Shown: positions 23,200 through 35,026, counted from the first letter of the stretch. The stretch is 64,000 bases of DNA from Podocnemis expansa (GCA_007922195.1 ML681963.1:137582357-137646356), one strand, 5' to 3'. The notes: generated by a model not told the origin, from the letters alone. Numbers and translations are program-made.

Positions 23200-25370
23200 G
23201 ACTCCACCATGCATGTACCATAAGATAAAAAAAGATATCATTTCAGGCGGGGGCACTCTTACAGCAGACTTATCTGGCTATGTGGACTCCTTCCTCAGAC
23301 ATCACACTATCAGCAGTCCTAACCACCTTCTGGACAGTGCTGACTTCCTGAGAAAAATTCAACTCGTTGGTGATCGTCTAGAAAACACCATCCTGGCCTC
23401 TATGAATGTGGAAGGCCTATACACTAACATCCCACACAAAGATAGGATTACAAGCCATCAGATGATATCATGGCACACCTAGTGGCCGAATTCTATGACT
23501 TTGTACTCACCCACAACCATTTCAGATTTGGATAGGATTTATATCTCCAAATCAGCAGCACTACTACAGGTACCTGCGTGGCTCCACAATAAGCCGACAT
23601 TTCTATGGCTGACTTAGAACAATGCTTCCTCAGCTGTCATCCCCAAATACCACTCCTGTACTTACACTACATTGATGAATTATTCATCATCTGGACCCAT
23701 AGAAAGAAGGCCCATGAAGAATTCCACTAAGATTTCCACAGTTTCCATCCCACCATCAATCTTAACCTGAACCACTCCACATGGGAGATCCACTTCCTGG
23801 ACATTACAGGACAAATAAGTGCTAGATGCTTAAACAGCACCCTATACCAGAAACCTGCCACAGCTATAGTTACCTACATACCTCCAGTTTTCTACTAGGA
23901 CACACCACACAATCCATTGTCTACAGCCAAACCCTAGGATCTAGCCACATTTGCTCCAGTCTGTCAGCCAGAGACAAACACCTTCAGGATCTCTAACAAG
24001 GATTCTTAACACTATAATGGGCACCTGGGTAAGTGAAGAACTAGACTGATAGAGCCAGATGGGTAACCAGCAGTCACCACTACAGGACAAGCCCAACAAG
24101 CTAAACAATAGGATGCCACTGGTCATCACTTGCAGCCCGCAAATCAAACCGCTGCAGCACATCAGCAAGGATCTACAGCCTATCCTGCAAGACAGTCCCT
24201 CACTCTCTGAAGCTTTGGGAGGTAGGCCTCTCCTTGCTTATTAATAGTCCCCCAACCTTACACAAATACATGGTGTGTAGCTGTTGTTGAGTAACAGAAG
24301 CACTAAAACAGGCACCCCTCACTGCAACAAACACCACTGCCAACTCTGCCCACATATCTACTCAAATGACACCATCATAGGACCTAACCAAGCCAGCTGC
24401 TCCATCAGCAGCTCGCTCACCTGCTCATTCACTAATGTGATATATGCCATCATGTGCTAACATGCCCTTCTGCCTTATACATTGGCCAGACTGGACTGTC
24501 TCTGCGCAAAAGAATAAATGGACGCAAATCAGATATCAAGAATGGTCACATTGAAAAACCAACAGGGAAACACTTCAACCTCCCTGTGAATTCTGTGAAT
24601 GACATGACCGTTGCAGTGCTTCATCAGAAACACTACAAATCAAGAATCCAAATGGAAATTGCAGAGTTAGAATTCATATGTTAATTTGACACCATTACAT
24701 TAGGCCTGACTAGAGATCTGAGCTGGGTCTCTCATTACAAAAGGAGGAGTTTCCTCCGCCTTCTTATCTGTTGGTCCACACTGTTTGAATCAAAACAACT
24801 TGCTTAGTTTGCTGAAAAAATCTGAACTGACCTTGTGACTTACCCTTCTCTGTGTTTATATGTTCTCTTCCATACTGTAGTTTCCATTTCACGTGTCTGA
24901 CGCAGGGGTGCCGCTGGCGCCTGGCACACGGGCAACATGGCCTGAGGCCTGGCACCAGTGCCCCGAGTGTCAGGCCAGCAGCCTGGCCCCAGATCCCCAG
25001 CTGGGAACGGGGCTGGGAGCAGCAGTGCTGCCGTTCCCGGCTGGGGATCTAGGGCCTGGCTGCCCAAGGCGGCATTTCTGCTCCTGCCCCTGTTCCCAGA
25101 CAGGGATCTGGGGTCTGGCTGCCCACAGTGACAGGAGCCCAAGGTGGGGTCAGGCCCGGGCCCCAAATTGGGCCAAGGAGGCAGGGCCCTCAGTGGCGGG
25201 GGGGGGGCATGCTCGTGTCCCAGGTTTTGCCCCGGAGCAGCGACGCTCCTGGTCTGATGTGGGATTTTACTCACAAAAGCTCATGTGATGAATAAATTTT
25301 AGTCTTTAAAGCTGCCACAGGACTCCTTGTTTGTTTTGCTTAACTAGACTGTCAAGGCTACCCCTCAACA
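23200..25370 (+). pseudogene. Penelope-like element with decayed reverse transcriptase and GIY-YIG endonuclease
   Basis: This copy explains the family of short tails. In the frame 22949-23482, from about 23235, there is an RT fragment with LDSADFLRKIQLVGDRLE and ASMNVEGLYTNIPH, the latter the Penelope RT block with the first catalytic region. Decayed RT follows; at 23668-23679 the YxDD box reads Y-I-D-E, losing the last Asp. At 24454-24684 one frame encodes a GIY-YIG nuclease start (LYIGQTGLSLRKRINGRKSD) ending in IAELEFIC. The 3' UTR and family 3' end follow to TGTCAAGGCTACCCC at about 25367, interrupted by the hAT at 24903-25251. Many stops and frameshifts are present. RT followed by GIY-YIG on one element is the defining layout of EN+ Penelope-like elements. 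The 5' limit is uncertain. Confidence 0.85.
24903..25251. mobile_element. Non-autonomous hAT element, family A, nested in a Penelope copy
   Basis: A 349-bp element starts CAGGGGTGCCGCTGGCGC and ends GCAGCGACGCTCCTG. The flanks GTCTGACG (24895-24902) and GTCTGATG (25252-25259) are a 7/8 target duplication lying exactly on the CTGATG block of the Penelope tail. Overlapping open frames of 66-144 codons come from its GC-rich body. Confidence 0.83.
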
Positions 25371-25494
25371 ACTTTTCACCATAGAAAGGGTCCATTTTCC
25401 TCTTCCTCTGAAAAAGGAGTTGGCCACTGCAAAAGAGGGTGTTTGATAATTAAGTGTGCTACATTTCACTAATATTAAACAATATTATTTACAG

Positions 25495-25620
25495 TGGCAT
25501 TGAGAACCCCAAGTGAGCTGTATGGCCATTTTGCTAAGTGCTGTGCAGTCATGTATGAAGGTGTAATCTTTGTCCTCGAGTGCCTATAATTCTACATTAC
25601 TATTACACACACAAAGATGG
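25495..25620 (+). repeat. Old SINE-like amniote repeat fragment
   Basis: The phrases TTTTGCTAAGTGCTGTGCAG and AATCTTTGTCCTCGAGTGCC fit a widespread old amniote repeat (GTGCTAGGCGCTGTACA...CCTGCCCCAAAGAGC in its typical form), also seen at 39210. Assigned from memory of the family; boundaries are approximate. Confidence 0.4.
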
Positions 25621-25998
25621 GTAAAAGAACATTATTAAGGTTGCAAACTCTAGCATTATAATATTAGAAAACTCCAGAATTAAAGTTCCATGTGCAGCCT
25701 TTAATTTTGCACCCTTATACGTATGCATTGGTCATGAAGTGTTTTTTCCACAGGACCTCTGTCTTGTTCAGTGCACGGAAGGGATGGTGCTCACTTAATG
25801 AGCAGCTGTTCAAGATTTGGTTTTATCCTCAGTGTTAGATGTGTGGTTCCAGGCCTTATTTAAACTGCACAGTATTCCAGCTCTTCTGCTCTGAAAACAG
25901 AAGTATTAATCTCTTCATGGGCTTTTCTATGGCATTCATCACCATAGTATCTGAGTCCATCAAGGTATTCATTATCTTCACAAAACTCCTGTGGTAGA

Positions 25999-27656
25999 TA
26001 GGGTTACTATATTTGAACTTCTGAAAAAGAGGACATGGGGGGGGGGGGCTGGCCTGCACCCCCTTCCGCCCAGCCTTGATCGTGGCCTCACACATTGCCC
26101 CCTCCACCCTTCTGCACTCCCCTGACCTCAGTCCCAGTCTCACACGCTCCCTCCTCTGCCCCTCCAGATCAATGTTTTCCAACCAGTGCGCCATGGCACA
26201 CACTGTGCCTTCAGGCCTGACCATGTGCACCATGTAATTGTTTGAAAAACTACTCAGAGTTCTGGATTGGCTCTTGAATAATCGTGAGTTCATCTGGAGA
26301 CTGGTGGTGTGCCTCAAAAAAGTAAAGGTATCAAGGTGTGCCACGGCTGAGAAGAGGTTGGGAACCACTGCCCTAGATGATACTTGGTCCTGGCATGAAT
26401 GCAGAGAAGTGGACTCGGTGACCTCTCAGCTATGATTCTACGATCATCTAGTCTTAGCCTCCAAAATATAAGTTGCTCTTGGTGGGGCACTGTGCACTTT
26501 GCTGTTTAAGAAATCAAACCCAAACTTTAAAAAAAGATCAGGACAATAAACAGACAAAATCTAAACTACTAAGAAATAGCAGTTGTACTTGGTTATCCCC
26601 AAAGTGGGAGCCATTTTAAAGATCCACTTTATTAGACATTTTAAGAAGAAATTGGCAGTGGCTTCCTCTAAATAGTGAGTGAGCCTGTGGAATGCACATA
26701 CAGGGCAAATAAGCACTGTGCAATAAGACACATTTTAAATAATTCACATTTTATCCTTTAGAATGGCTGGGAAATGTGCCTGACTGCACAGATCTGTTAT
26801 GGAGAAGACATTGTCTCCATCCAGGACAGTATTATCATTACGAGCATGGAGTCAGTGAAACAGGAGCAAAGAGATGGGGTAGCAAAATCCAGAAAAATAA
26901 AATCATTTTATAAGTCATTCCCTTCCTAAGCACAAGCCAAAAAAAAAAGAAAAGACAAACCTATGTTTGACCTCTGAAATATAGTCATCCATGTAGATCC
27001 CATGACTCCCTCACCTCCTGGGACACTTCCTCAACCTGCCTGCCCACCAGCTCCCAACCCTGGCTCTCTACCCTGACCCATTGATTCCCTGATCCAGTCA
27101 CCCATTGGCTCCCTGGCCCCCTTCCCTGCCCTACTGGCTCCTTGGCCCCTTCCCTGACCTGCCTGCCCGCTGGCTCCCTAGCCCCCTTCCCTGACTCAAT
27201 GACCCCCTGTCCTCTTTCCCAACCTGCCCTCCCCCCAGGTCCCCAGCCCCCCTTCCCCGACCCATTGACTCCCTGGCCCCTTCCCTACCGGCTCCCTGAC
27301 ACCTCCAGGCCCCTTCCCTGGAACCCCTGCCAGGCCAGCCCCTCAGTCCCAATCCCTTTCCCCCTTAACCTGGCTGGCCAGTGCTGCAGGGACATCCAAG
27401 TCGCTCCCTGGCCAGGCTGCTCCCACCCTAGGCACGCATCTGTGCATGTTCAGGGTGGGAGATTTGAAAACTTCCCAGGCTGACTGCAGTTCCCTGCAGG
27501 CCAGATATGGCCTGCGAGTTTGGAGAGCCTGGAATAAGGCTAAGCATAAAAAATCCAGGACATTTTTTAGATATTTGAAAATTCCTCCCAGATGGAGGAA
27601 TAAGAACCAAAAAAGGAGGATATGTCTGGGGAAAAATTGGACATATGGTAACTCTG
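25999..27656. mobile_element. Larger hAT-like element with CCC-rich interior
   Basis: The left end TAGGGTTACTATATTTG and right end CATATGGTAACTCTG look like diverged inverted ends related to family C, with AAAGAGGACAT near the left and AGGAGGATATGTC near the right. The interior has a C-rich minisatellite (about 27000-27360) built from variants of GGCTCCCTGGCCCCCTTCCCTG. No matching 8-bp flanks are visible, so ends are provisional. The interior contains the hAT at 26170-26370. Frames of 73-123 codons across it are not genes. Confidence 0.45.
26170..26370. mobile_element. Non-autonomous hAT element, nested
   Basis: A 201-bp element starts CAATGTTTTCCAACC and ends GGTTGGGAACCACTG. It has further inner matching (GCGCCATGGCAC against GTGCCACGGC). 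The flanks CTCCAGAT (26162-26169) and CCCTAGAT (26371-26378) agree at 6 of 8. Confidence 0.72.
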
Positions 27657-28949
27657 CCCATGAGGTAAGTGGTGGTATTTTCTCAGGTTGGGAACTGAAG
27701 TGCACAGAGACCAAGGACGAAAGTATCCACTAATTGTGGGTACTGAATCTGAGCCACAGAGGACATGATTTTTTGAAATATAGTTTGCACATGTGAAATG
27801 CTATATGACGTTAAGCACGGTTCCCATTTTACTTCAGCTGCAGCTGAGAATGCTTAGCACTTATGCAAATCAGACCACAGGTTTCAAGAGAGGTGCCCAG
27901 AAAATGAGGAACACAGAGTTAGAGAGGGCCAGTGAAAAATCTGGTTTACTCCTGGGGGAATTATGCACCACTGCCCAAGTGCAGAATTAACATTCTCTGC
28001 AGATTCTCTCTCCCTGCCACCACTTGCAGAAAAATTGATTCTGACAGGGAGGTGAAGGGAAGCTGTGAGGGGGGTTGTTCTTCACTTACGCTTTTCACTC
28101 ACCAGAGACTGATGTGGTTCCTGAAGAGAGGGCAGTGGATAACAAGCCAGAGTAGTCATCCAGAGAGAGGGAGGGGTCAGAGTTTGCCTTCTTCAAAGCA
28201 CTGTACCTGGGGTGGCCAAGTGTAGAGGCATGGGATATTGGAGGAGAACACAGAGTGGGGCAAATAGGACCGCTGGGGAGACGTCGTGCAGACTAGTTCA
28301 AAAGGGTTAATGGGAGGAGGATAAATGGGGGTGGGTCACAGAAGATAGTGGAATGACTTTGAGCCAGAGGCTCAATCGGTGTTGGGGTGCATGGCCACAT
28401 TGGGACAGGATATATGTGCCTAACTCAATGAGAGAGGTGAGGGGTCAACCAGTGTCTCCATGGGAGTTTCCCCAATTACCTAACAATTGCATCCCCCTAC
28501 CCCTGAAACAAAACCAAAAACCACCAACCCCTGTGTTCCCTACATCTCCCACACATGCCCAACAACCTTCCAGGTTCCCTCCCAGGCTTCTCCCCTGTAA
28601 TTACTTCCCTCTGTCTCAACTTGTCTGTTACCCCAGACTCCTCCAAGCCTTTGCATGGTTTCTGAGGGGTGTGAAAAATATGTTTCCGTATAGTAGTTTA
28701 AGTGAATTATTACTCAAAGTTCTGTATTAATATGCCTAGTAAGGAATCTATTTGTCAAAAAGCATTTCCTGAGGTTTTTTTATTGTCTGTCTTCTTACAG
28801 ACATATTTGCTGACAGGTATTTTGAAATAAATTACCAAACAATTGAAACTGGCATGGTTATTTTGTGCTGTTTTGACACACAAAATTTATAGAATTTTAA
28901 AATGTGGTGTGCAAAATTTTTTATTTTTTGGGACTGAATTCCACAAAGA
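27657..28949. repeat. Probable old interspersed repeat
   Basis: From about 27950 (GGGGGAATTATGCACCACTG) to about 28935 the ends look weakly inverted. The right third (GGTATTTTGAAATAAATTAC, then AATTGAAACTGGCATGG and AAAATGTGGTGTGCAAAA) has the feel of a common reptile repeat. No target duplication was found. The interior is C-rich and non-coding. Confidence 0.35.
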
Positions 28950-29027
28950 GTATTTATTCAAGTGACTTGCCAAATGCCACACAGGAACACTGTGGCAAAG
29001 GCAGGGATGGAATCCAGTTCTCCAGAG
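28950..29027 (+). repeat. MIR/CORE-like SINE fragment
   Basis: AAGTGACTTGCCAAATGCCACACAGG followed by GGATGGAATCCAGTTCTCC resembles the tail of an old MIR-like SINE (GACTTGCCCAAGGTCACAC). It is cut by the hAT insertion at 29028. Confidence 0.5.
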
Positions 29028-29372
29028 CAGCGGTTCTAACACATTGTGTCGCAACACAAAAATGTGTCACGGCACAGGGACTGAGTGTGTCATGTGAAAT
29101 CAGCCTGCTGCCGACTGCCGGAGGAGAGCTACAGTAGTAGGCTGATTTTACGCTGTTGGCCCTTTATGAGCTGAAGCCAAGGTGGATTGCCACAAGAGCT
29201 GCTGCAGAATCAGCTGTTACGCAGCGTTGGGAGCTGCCAGTCCCACTGCAGAAAAATCCCTTCAGAGGGAGATTTCTTTGACAGTGGAGGGAGCAGCAGT
29301 GGCACAGTATGTTGCACACAGCTGGGAGCCATCTCAACTGTGTTGTGATGGTGAAGGGGTTGAGAACCCCTG
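29028..29372. mobile_element. Non-autonomous hAT element with perfect target duplication
   Basis: A 345-bp element starts CAGCGGTTCTAAC and ends GGGGTTGAGAACCCCTG. A perfect 8-bp duplication CTCCAGAG lies at 29020-29027 and 29373-29380. Its open frames carry no domain. Confidence 0.87.
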
Positions 29373-29380
29373 CTCCAGAG

Positions 29381-30301
29381 AAGTATTCAACTTCCTAAAC
29401 CTGACATTTCTCTTCCTGAAATGTCCTGCATCATTCACTACATACCTTCTCTGAACAAATGAAGCAGGGATCACAGAGACAACAGTTTTCTTCACTACAT
29501 GACTCTATCCATTCCTTGTTTGGGTGGATTTTTATTGGCCAAGGTACATCTTTGACACAAACGTCATCCCCTAACAAATTTCAAGTTCTTGCTTCAAAGC
29601 ATGGAGGCACTGGATCTGTTCAAAGAGAAGACTACAGCATTTGTAATAGGGGATAAACCATTTTCCCCTAGCCTTATTCTCAGGAACAGCTAAACTGTGC
29701 TGATATTTTAAAAATAAATAAAATAATAATAATATTCAGTCTGAAGCAGAGACACGGCATGAAAATTTTCAGACTGGAGAGCTAGTTTGGCAAAATTATA
29801 AGCAACTGAAATAGGGTTTCACAATAGGAAGTACCTTAATGGAAAGTAGCCTTAATAGTAGGTGGCATTTAATAAAGTTGGGTGATATTAATGGATTAGA
29901 AACTTCAGCGATTTCCCACAGTTAATGCAAACCCTCCCTTTGCTTCGGTCTCTGCCCTTGTTACCACTGTTCCTCCACAACAAGCTTCTCTGTGGTTTTG
30001 AATTTTGATTATATTATGTGTGGGTGTTCTCTGTTTAGAGCAGGGAGTCTGCATCACTGCTCTACTGAAATCTCTAGTGCTCTGATGAGGTGAGTCTTCA
30101 CAGTACAGAGCTGTAGTGGAGCAGTGACATTATACAGTACAGAGTTGCTTGCCTACTGTTAGAGGTGAAAACCTTTTCTCCCTCATTCCTTATGAACGTG
30201 GAGTTGGAGGGAAGGTCTGAGAGTTTCCACAGAAGGAGTCCAAATGGGAAAAGGGAGCTTTCATGAGAAGTCAAGAAAAAGGAAGGGGCCTGAATAAACA
30301 T
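29381..30301. other. Intron-like DNA, no gene seen
   Basis: AT-rich, no recognisable feature. Confidence 0.45.
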
Positions 30302-31560
30302 AGGAATCATAGAATCCCTTAGATTGGATGGTTCCTCAAATCTAGCCCATCCCCTTGCATCATTGCTGGATTGATTGCATCATCCTTAACCGATAATAAC
30401 TAAGGCTGTGTTCCCACACAGTGGGTTATTTCGATATACGGTTGTTTCAAAACAACCGTATATCGAAATAACACTTATTTTGAAACAACTTATTTCGAAT
30501 TAACAAAATGTTAATTCGAAATAAGGAAAAAAGCCGGAATCGAAATAGCGATTCTGGACAACAGTTATTTTGAAACAACTCACCGTCGTTTCGAAACAAC
30601 ACGTTCGCACGGCATTGTTTCGAAACAACCATTGCGAAACAACGTTGTTTCGCCCACAGACTAGGTTTAACTTGTTTCGAAACAACGCGGTTCTTTCAGA
30701 ACAACGGGAACTGTTGTTCCGAAACAACCGTGCGTCGTGTGAACAGCCAAAACCTTATTTCGAAACAACCTCCGTTGTTTCGAAATAAGGAGGCTGTGTG
30801 AACACAGCCTAATATGTATCAAATCTAGCTTTTAATCCAGTTGAAGCAGATTCCAGATATTCACTTAGCAGTGTGTTCCATTGCTTTGCTGTTGTCACCC
30901 CATCCCATTTAACCTAAATATTTCCTGCTGCAGTTTAAAAACATCCATTCAATCATTCGTATGTACGGACTGACAGTTTTCCTTTCATTGAACTCCAGAG
31001 TAAACATGTTCAGTGTTCTTAAATCTTTTTCAGACACTGTAATTTATGTTCTTTCCTGTGAATTTATCTCCAATTTATTCATGCTTTTAATTTTTAAAAA
31101 AATGTGTCCAAAAGTACTGAACACAATACTCCAACTGATGCCTAACCAGTGTGAAGTGGTGTGGAATAATTACTTTTCTTGTTTTACATGGTACTCTTTT
31201 ATTGATAGAGCTCAATACAGCAAATGGTTGTTTTGCAACAGCGTCTCATTGTCGACTCTCTCAATTTATCACCCATTTTAACTCCCAGATTTTTCCCTGT
31301 AGAACCAATGCCTGTTTCAGTATTCCTCCAATAGGCATTTAGATACTTTGCTATTCTTTTGTATTTATGCTTGTTGAAGTCCAATAATTCTTTTAAAAAA
31401 ATCTGTAGATTTCTTAAAATCTGTGTTGTATTTTTCTTCTATTTCTGAGTTTAAGTAAGTACACTTCACTTTCTTCTCCAAATTAGTGCTCAGCTATGGT
31501 GAGTGAGGTGGAACAAATAAGTAAGTAGTTTAATGAAAATTTTGGACCAGGAACTCAGTC
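30302..31560 (-). mobile_element. Old, diverged CR1 LINE, interrupted by a Harbinger MITE
   Basis: The left end AATCATAGAATCCCTTAGATTGG followed by ATCTAGCCCATCCC is a decayed CR1 3' terminus on the minus strand. After the MITE at 30404-30809 the text continues in CR1 order, for example GAACACAATACTCCAACTGATGC, which corresponds to the CR1 protein's QYxS-rich region. No intact frame is left. The 5' limit is approximate. Confidence 0.6.
30404..30809. mobile_element. PIF/Harbinger MITE built of TTCGAA palindromes
   Basis: A 406-bp element has ends GGCTGTGTTCCCACACAG and GTGTGAACACAGCC and a 3-bp target duplication TAA (30401-30403, 30810-30812). That is the PIF/Harbinger signature. The interior is a series of short palindromes around GTTGTTTCGAAACAAC and TTATTTCGAAATAA in both orientations. 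Open frames through it are artefacts of the repeats. Confidence 0.85.
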
Positions 31561-31739
31561 TTGTAGGACATCACCCACTATCTCTTCCACCTTGTTGCTG
31601 AATTCTTTGTTATTGCTGTGCTCATTTTTAAGTTTATGTGCTACACAGTAGTTTCTTCTCATCTACTTTTCTCTCTTTTCCTGATAAGAATATGAAGTGG
31701 AACTATAACCAGCACTTATATAATATTGAGAGACACTAT

Positions 31740-32096
31740 GGCTGTGTTCGCACAGCACTCTTATTTCGAAACAACAGAGGTTGTTTTGAAATAAGAAATA
31801 CCCTGTTCACACGACGTTGTTTCGAAACAAGTTAAACCCCATGCGGGGACAAAACAACATTGTTTCGAAACGATTGTTTCGAAACAACACCGTGTGAACA
31901 TGTTGTTTCGAAACAACAGTGACTTGTTTCAAAATAACTGTTGCCTGAACCTGCTATTTCACTTTGAGCTTTTTTCCTTAATTCGAATTAACAAACTGTT
32001 AATTTGAATTAAGTTATTTTGAAATAAGGTGTTATTTCGATACAAGTTGTTTTGAAACAACCGTATCGAAATAACTCCCTGTGTGTGAACACAGCC
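31740..32096. mobile_element. PIF/Harbinger MITE, second copy
   Basis: A 357-bp element has ends GGCTGTGTTCGCACAGC and GTGTGTGAACACAGCC and a 3-bp target duplication TAT (31737-31739, 32097-32099). It has the same TTCGAA-centred interior as 30404-30809, but the palindromes are arranged differently. Confidence 0.85.
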
Positions 32097-32100
32097 TATG

Positions 32101-32195
32101 TCACAGGAGCATATGAATTTTCTGACTGAACGAATCCTAAGGTCCACCTAGTCCAGTACTGTCTCTGACAGTGGCCAGCACCAAATGTGGCCTTT
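32101..32195 (+). repeat. Old LINE/SINE-like fragment
   Basis: The phrase GGTCCACCTAGTCCAGTACT followed by CTCTGACAGTGGCCAGCACC is a familiar reptile repeat (GGTCCATCTAGTCCAGTATC...CAGTGGCCAG). Family name uncertain. Confidence 0.55.
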
Positions 32196-32699
32196 TGTAT
32201 TTTAATTATTGCATTAAACTTATCTTGTTTTTTAAATTAAAAATAATAATTAGGAATGTTTTTAGTTCTATTTGGTGATGTTGTCTAACTTATTTTCCTT
32301 TTAGCTGTGCACAGGTGGATTGCTTTTAGCTTTCAGTCAATTTGTACTTGTTAAACCTTCCGATGTGTTATATATGGGTCTTCCCCTCCTCCTTCTTAAA
32401 AACAAGGTTGGTGTATGTGTGTGTCTTAATTAAACACCAGAAGGGAGGACTTCAGATTCTTCATCCTTTATATCCAACCCTTTACTGATATCTGATTTAG
32501 TGTTGTCGCTGTCCAGTTTTGTGACCCCACATTGGTTCCCCAGCAGATGAACTGGGTTATGAGAAAGATGAGATTGCTTTCTGTAAATGAATTATGTAAG
32601 AAGACTGAACTGTTTGTCAAATATTAATAGGATAGCCCCTTCTCTCACAGTGTTTTAAAGACCATTATAGAACCTGATATATTAAGCCTTACAACACGT

Positions 32700-32845
32700 C
32701 TCTAATAGAGGTGGTATTACCTCTGTTTTTTATAGATATGGAAGATGAGGTACAAGGAAGTTACGAGAAACTATGAATTAATGGCAAAATAGAACCCAAA
32801 TCTTCTGCACCCAAGTCCTGTGTGCTAATCCATAGAGAACACTCC
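32700..32845 (+). repeat. MIR-like SINE fragment
   Basis: GATATGGAAGATGAGGTACAAGG, then AGAACCCAAATCTTCTGCAC and CAAGTCCTGTGTGCTAATCC, follow the order of an old MIR/CORE-like SINE (GGGAAACTGAGGCACAG ... AGAACCCAGGTCTC ... AGTCCAGTGCTCTAA). Confidence 0.55.
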
Positions 32846-34564
32846 TCTTCCAGGGTGTTCTAAGAGAAAACCATGTTGAATGCATAGAGTAAGCACAGTC
32901 AACTGTCTCGCTGATATCAGATTGAAGAATAATTGTAGGACCACGAGCCAAACCACATGATGATATATGCTTGCCTGAAAGTAGAGCAGGAGAAAGAAAT
33001 GAAGCTTGTTTCCAAAATGTTTTGCTTTAGGACTTGGGTTTTGTTTGTTTAGCATCAAGTATTGTTTGAAAGAGGAATAATTTTGTTAAAGGAAAAGGAG
33101 CTGTGCATTGAGATAAGCTGCAGGAGAATAAAATATGACATATTTGGCTTAATATATAACTGTCAGAACTTAATGTGATGTTTTCTGGGGTTAATATTTT
33201 CTTTTATTAATATTATCAACAGTAGTTTTGTATTTGCTTTTGTTAGATCTACAGAAAAACAAACAGTATTCATAAATTAGTTCCTGAAACACTAATTAAA
33301 AAACATTGTTATATAAGCCCTTTGTGTCTTAAGAGCAGCTTTCCGTAGCCACAGAAACTAAACTTGGTAGTTGTCTTAAGGAGCAACCAGACTGAGTGAC
33401 GAATGTTTGTTACATTGCAAATAAGTTTCTCACACTGCTGGGTGCAGGTAGAAAAGGGCACTGGATTGATTCATACTTTGTTTGGGAGTGGCTGCAGAGG
33501 TGCCACATGTGGGGCGTGCCTAGTGCCTCTCTTAATTCTTTTCCCCTCTTCACCTTAGGGATGAAAAATGGTATAGTATATGTGGGGTTTTTTTTGTTTG
33601 TTTGTGTAGCTGTTGTGCTATACCCTAGATTGTGGCTGAGCTGTGCTCAGTGCTGTTCAAGAGCGGTATGTGGAAAAGTGGGATCCCCATTCTGGCCCCT
33701 CCATAAGCATGGGGAGGCTTGCTTTTCTGTCTCTCGCACAGCAGCAACAGGCAATCCCTGTCAGCTGGGATGACCTTCCCATGACAGTAATGTAAGGAGA
33801 CAGATTCTCCCGATAGCCACCTGGCCCATGACCAGAGGGGACCTGGCCAGTCAGGCTCCACAGCTAGAAATTTAAGGGTGCCTGGCTTATCACCACTGCT
33901 ATTTGTGCAGGCCACAGGGGTATAACACTTGGAATGGCTGTTGCTACTACAAGGAGAAACTATTGAGATCCAGAGCCTCCATCCGGTGCAGTGGAGGGAG
34001 GGATTGTGATGCTTCAAGTGGTCGTGTTGGAAGGATGATTTTAAAATTTTGACAATGCATTTACCTTAGTGTAGCCTAAAATCTAAACTCTTTAATCAAG
34101 CTTGATGCCTCTGGTCCCAGTTGGCTGTTGGAAGCCTGGTTGAAGGGTGTAGATTTTACATTACCCTGACAGGCACCTTGAACTAATCTCAAATAGCTCC
34201 CTGCCTGGCCAGTCCGAGAGCAGCATTGATATAATCTGTAGTATGAGTGTTTGGCCCTCCTTGTCCAGAAATCCTCATCAGAACAGCTCAGGCAAATGAT
34301 GGGCAAAAGATCAGAGCAGAGAATCTCCCTTGTAAAGAAAATTCAGTAATATCTGTTATGCATGAAGGTCATGTATACTGAACATGTGGGCGTTCGATGG
34401 TTTTTGTGAAAGCACATATTTAACAAAGGGATTCATGAGATTCTGTGAACTGAAGACAATTTCTGAGAGAAGCTTTGAAGATTTTGTTTGAAGATAAAGA
34501 TTAAATGGGGGGCGGGTTTGTGCTAATGAAGCTTGCAAACAGAGCATAGCATGGTGGAAGGACA
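32846..34564. other. Intron-like DNA, no gene seen
   Basis: No gene or delimited repeat. Overlapping frames of 125-130 codons near 33400-34017 show no domain. Confidence 0.45.
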
Positions 34565-34572
34565 GTTTGGCC

Positions 34573-34971
34573 CAGGAGCGTTGCTGTCCTGGGGAAGGAC
34601 CCAGGGCATGGGCCCTGCCCCCTGGCTCTTGGGCTGTGCCCCCCCCCCCAGCCCAGATTCTCCACCGGGGGCTTGATCCAGCCTCCGACTCCTGCCGCCG
34701 CCTGCCTGGCCCTGGATCCCTGGCCAGGACCACGGCTGGGAGAGGCAGGTGCTGCTGCAGATGGCTTGGCCTGAATTCCTGGCTGGGGACCGGGCTGGGA
34801 GCAGCAGGTGTGCTATGGCCGAGAGAGGCAGGCACCGCTGCTGGCAGCTGGGCCCCATATCTCTGGCCTGGGATGGGGCTGAGAGAGGCAGGGGCTGCCC
34901 CGGACACTCAGGGCACTGGCGTTGGGACTTGGCGCATGTGCCCTATGTGCCAGGCACCAGTGACGCCCCTG
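34573..34971. mobile_element. Non-autonomous hAT element, family A
   Basis: A 399-bp element starts CAGGAGCGTTGCTGTCC and ends CCAGTGACGCCCCTG. The flanks GTTTGGCC (34565-34572) and GTTTGACC (34972-34979) are a 7/8 target duplication. The GC-rich body opens frames of up to 183 codons that are not genes. Confidence 0.8.
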
Positions 34972-35026
34972 GTTTGACCAACGAATCCCTTGAGTGTTTG
35001 TGCATATGAGCCACTGTGTTGATAAA

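Noticed and set aside
24454..24684. Stand-alone GIY-YIG host gene
   Set aside because: It sits between a decayed Penelope RT and the Penelope 3' end, so it is part of the retroelement.
30447..30788. Three overlapping ORFs with repeated FRNN-like residues
   Set aside because: They are translations of the TTCGAA palindromes of a Harbinger MITE.
34356..34977. Long ORFs on both strands (111-183 codons)
   Set aside because: They are driven by the GC-rich hAT element at 34573-34971, and frames on both strands are equally open.
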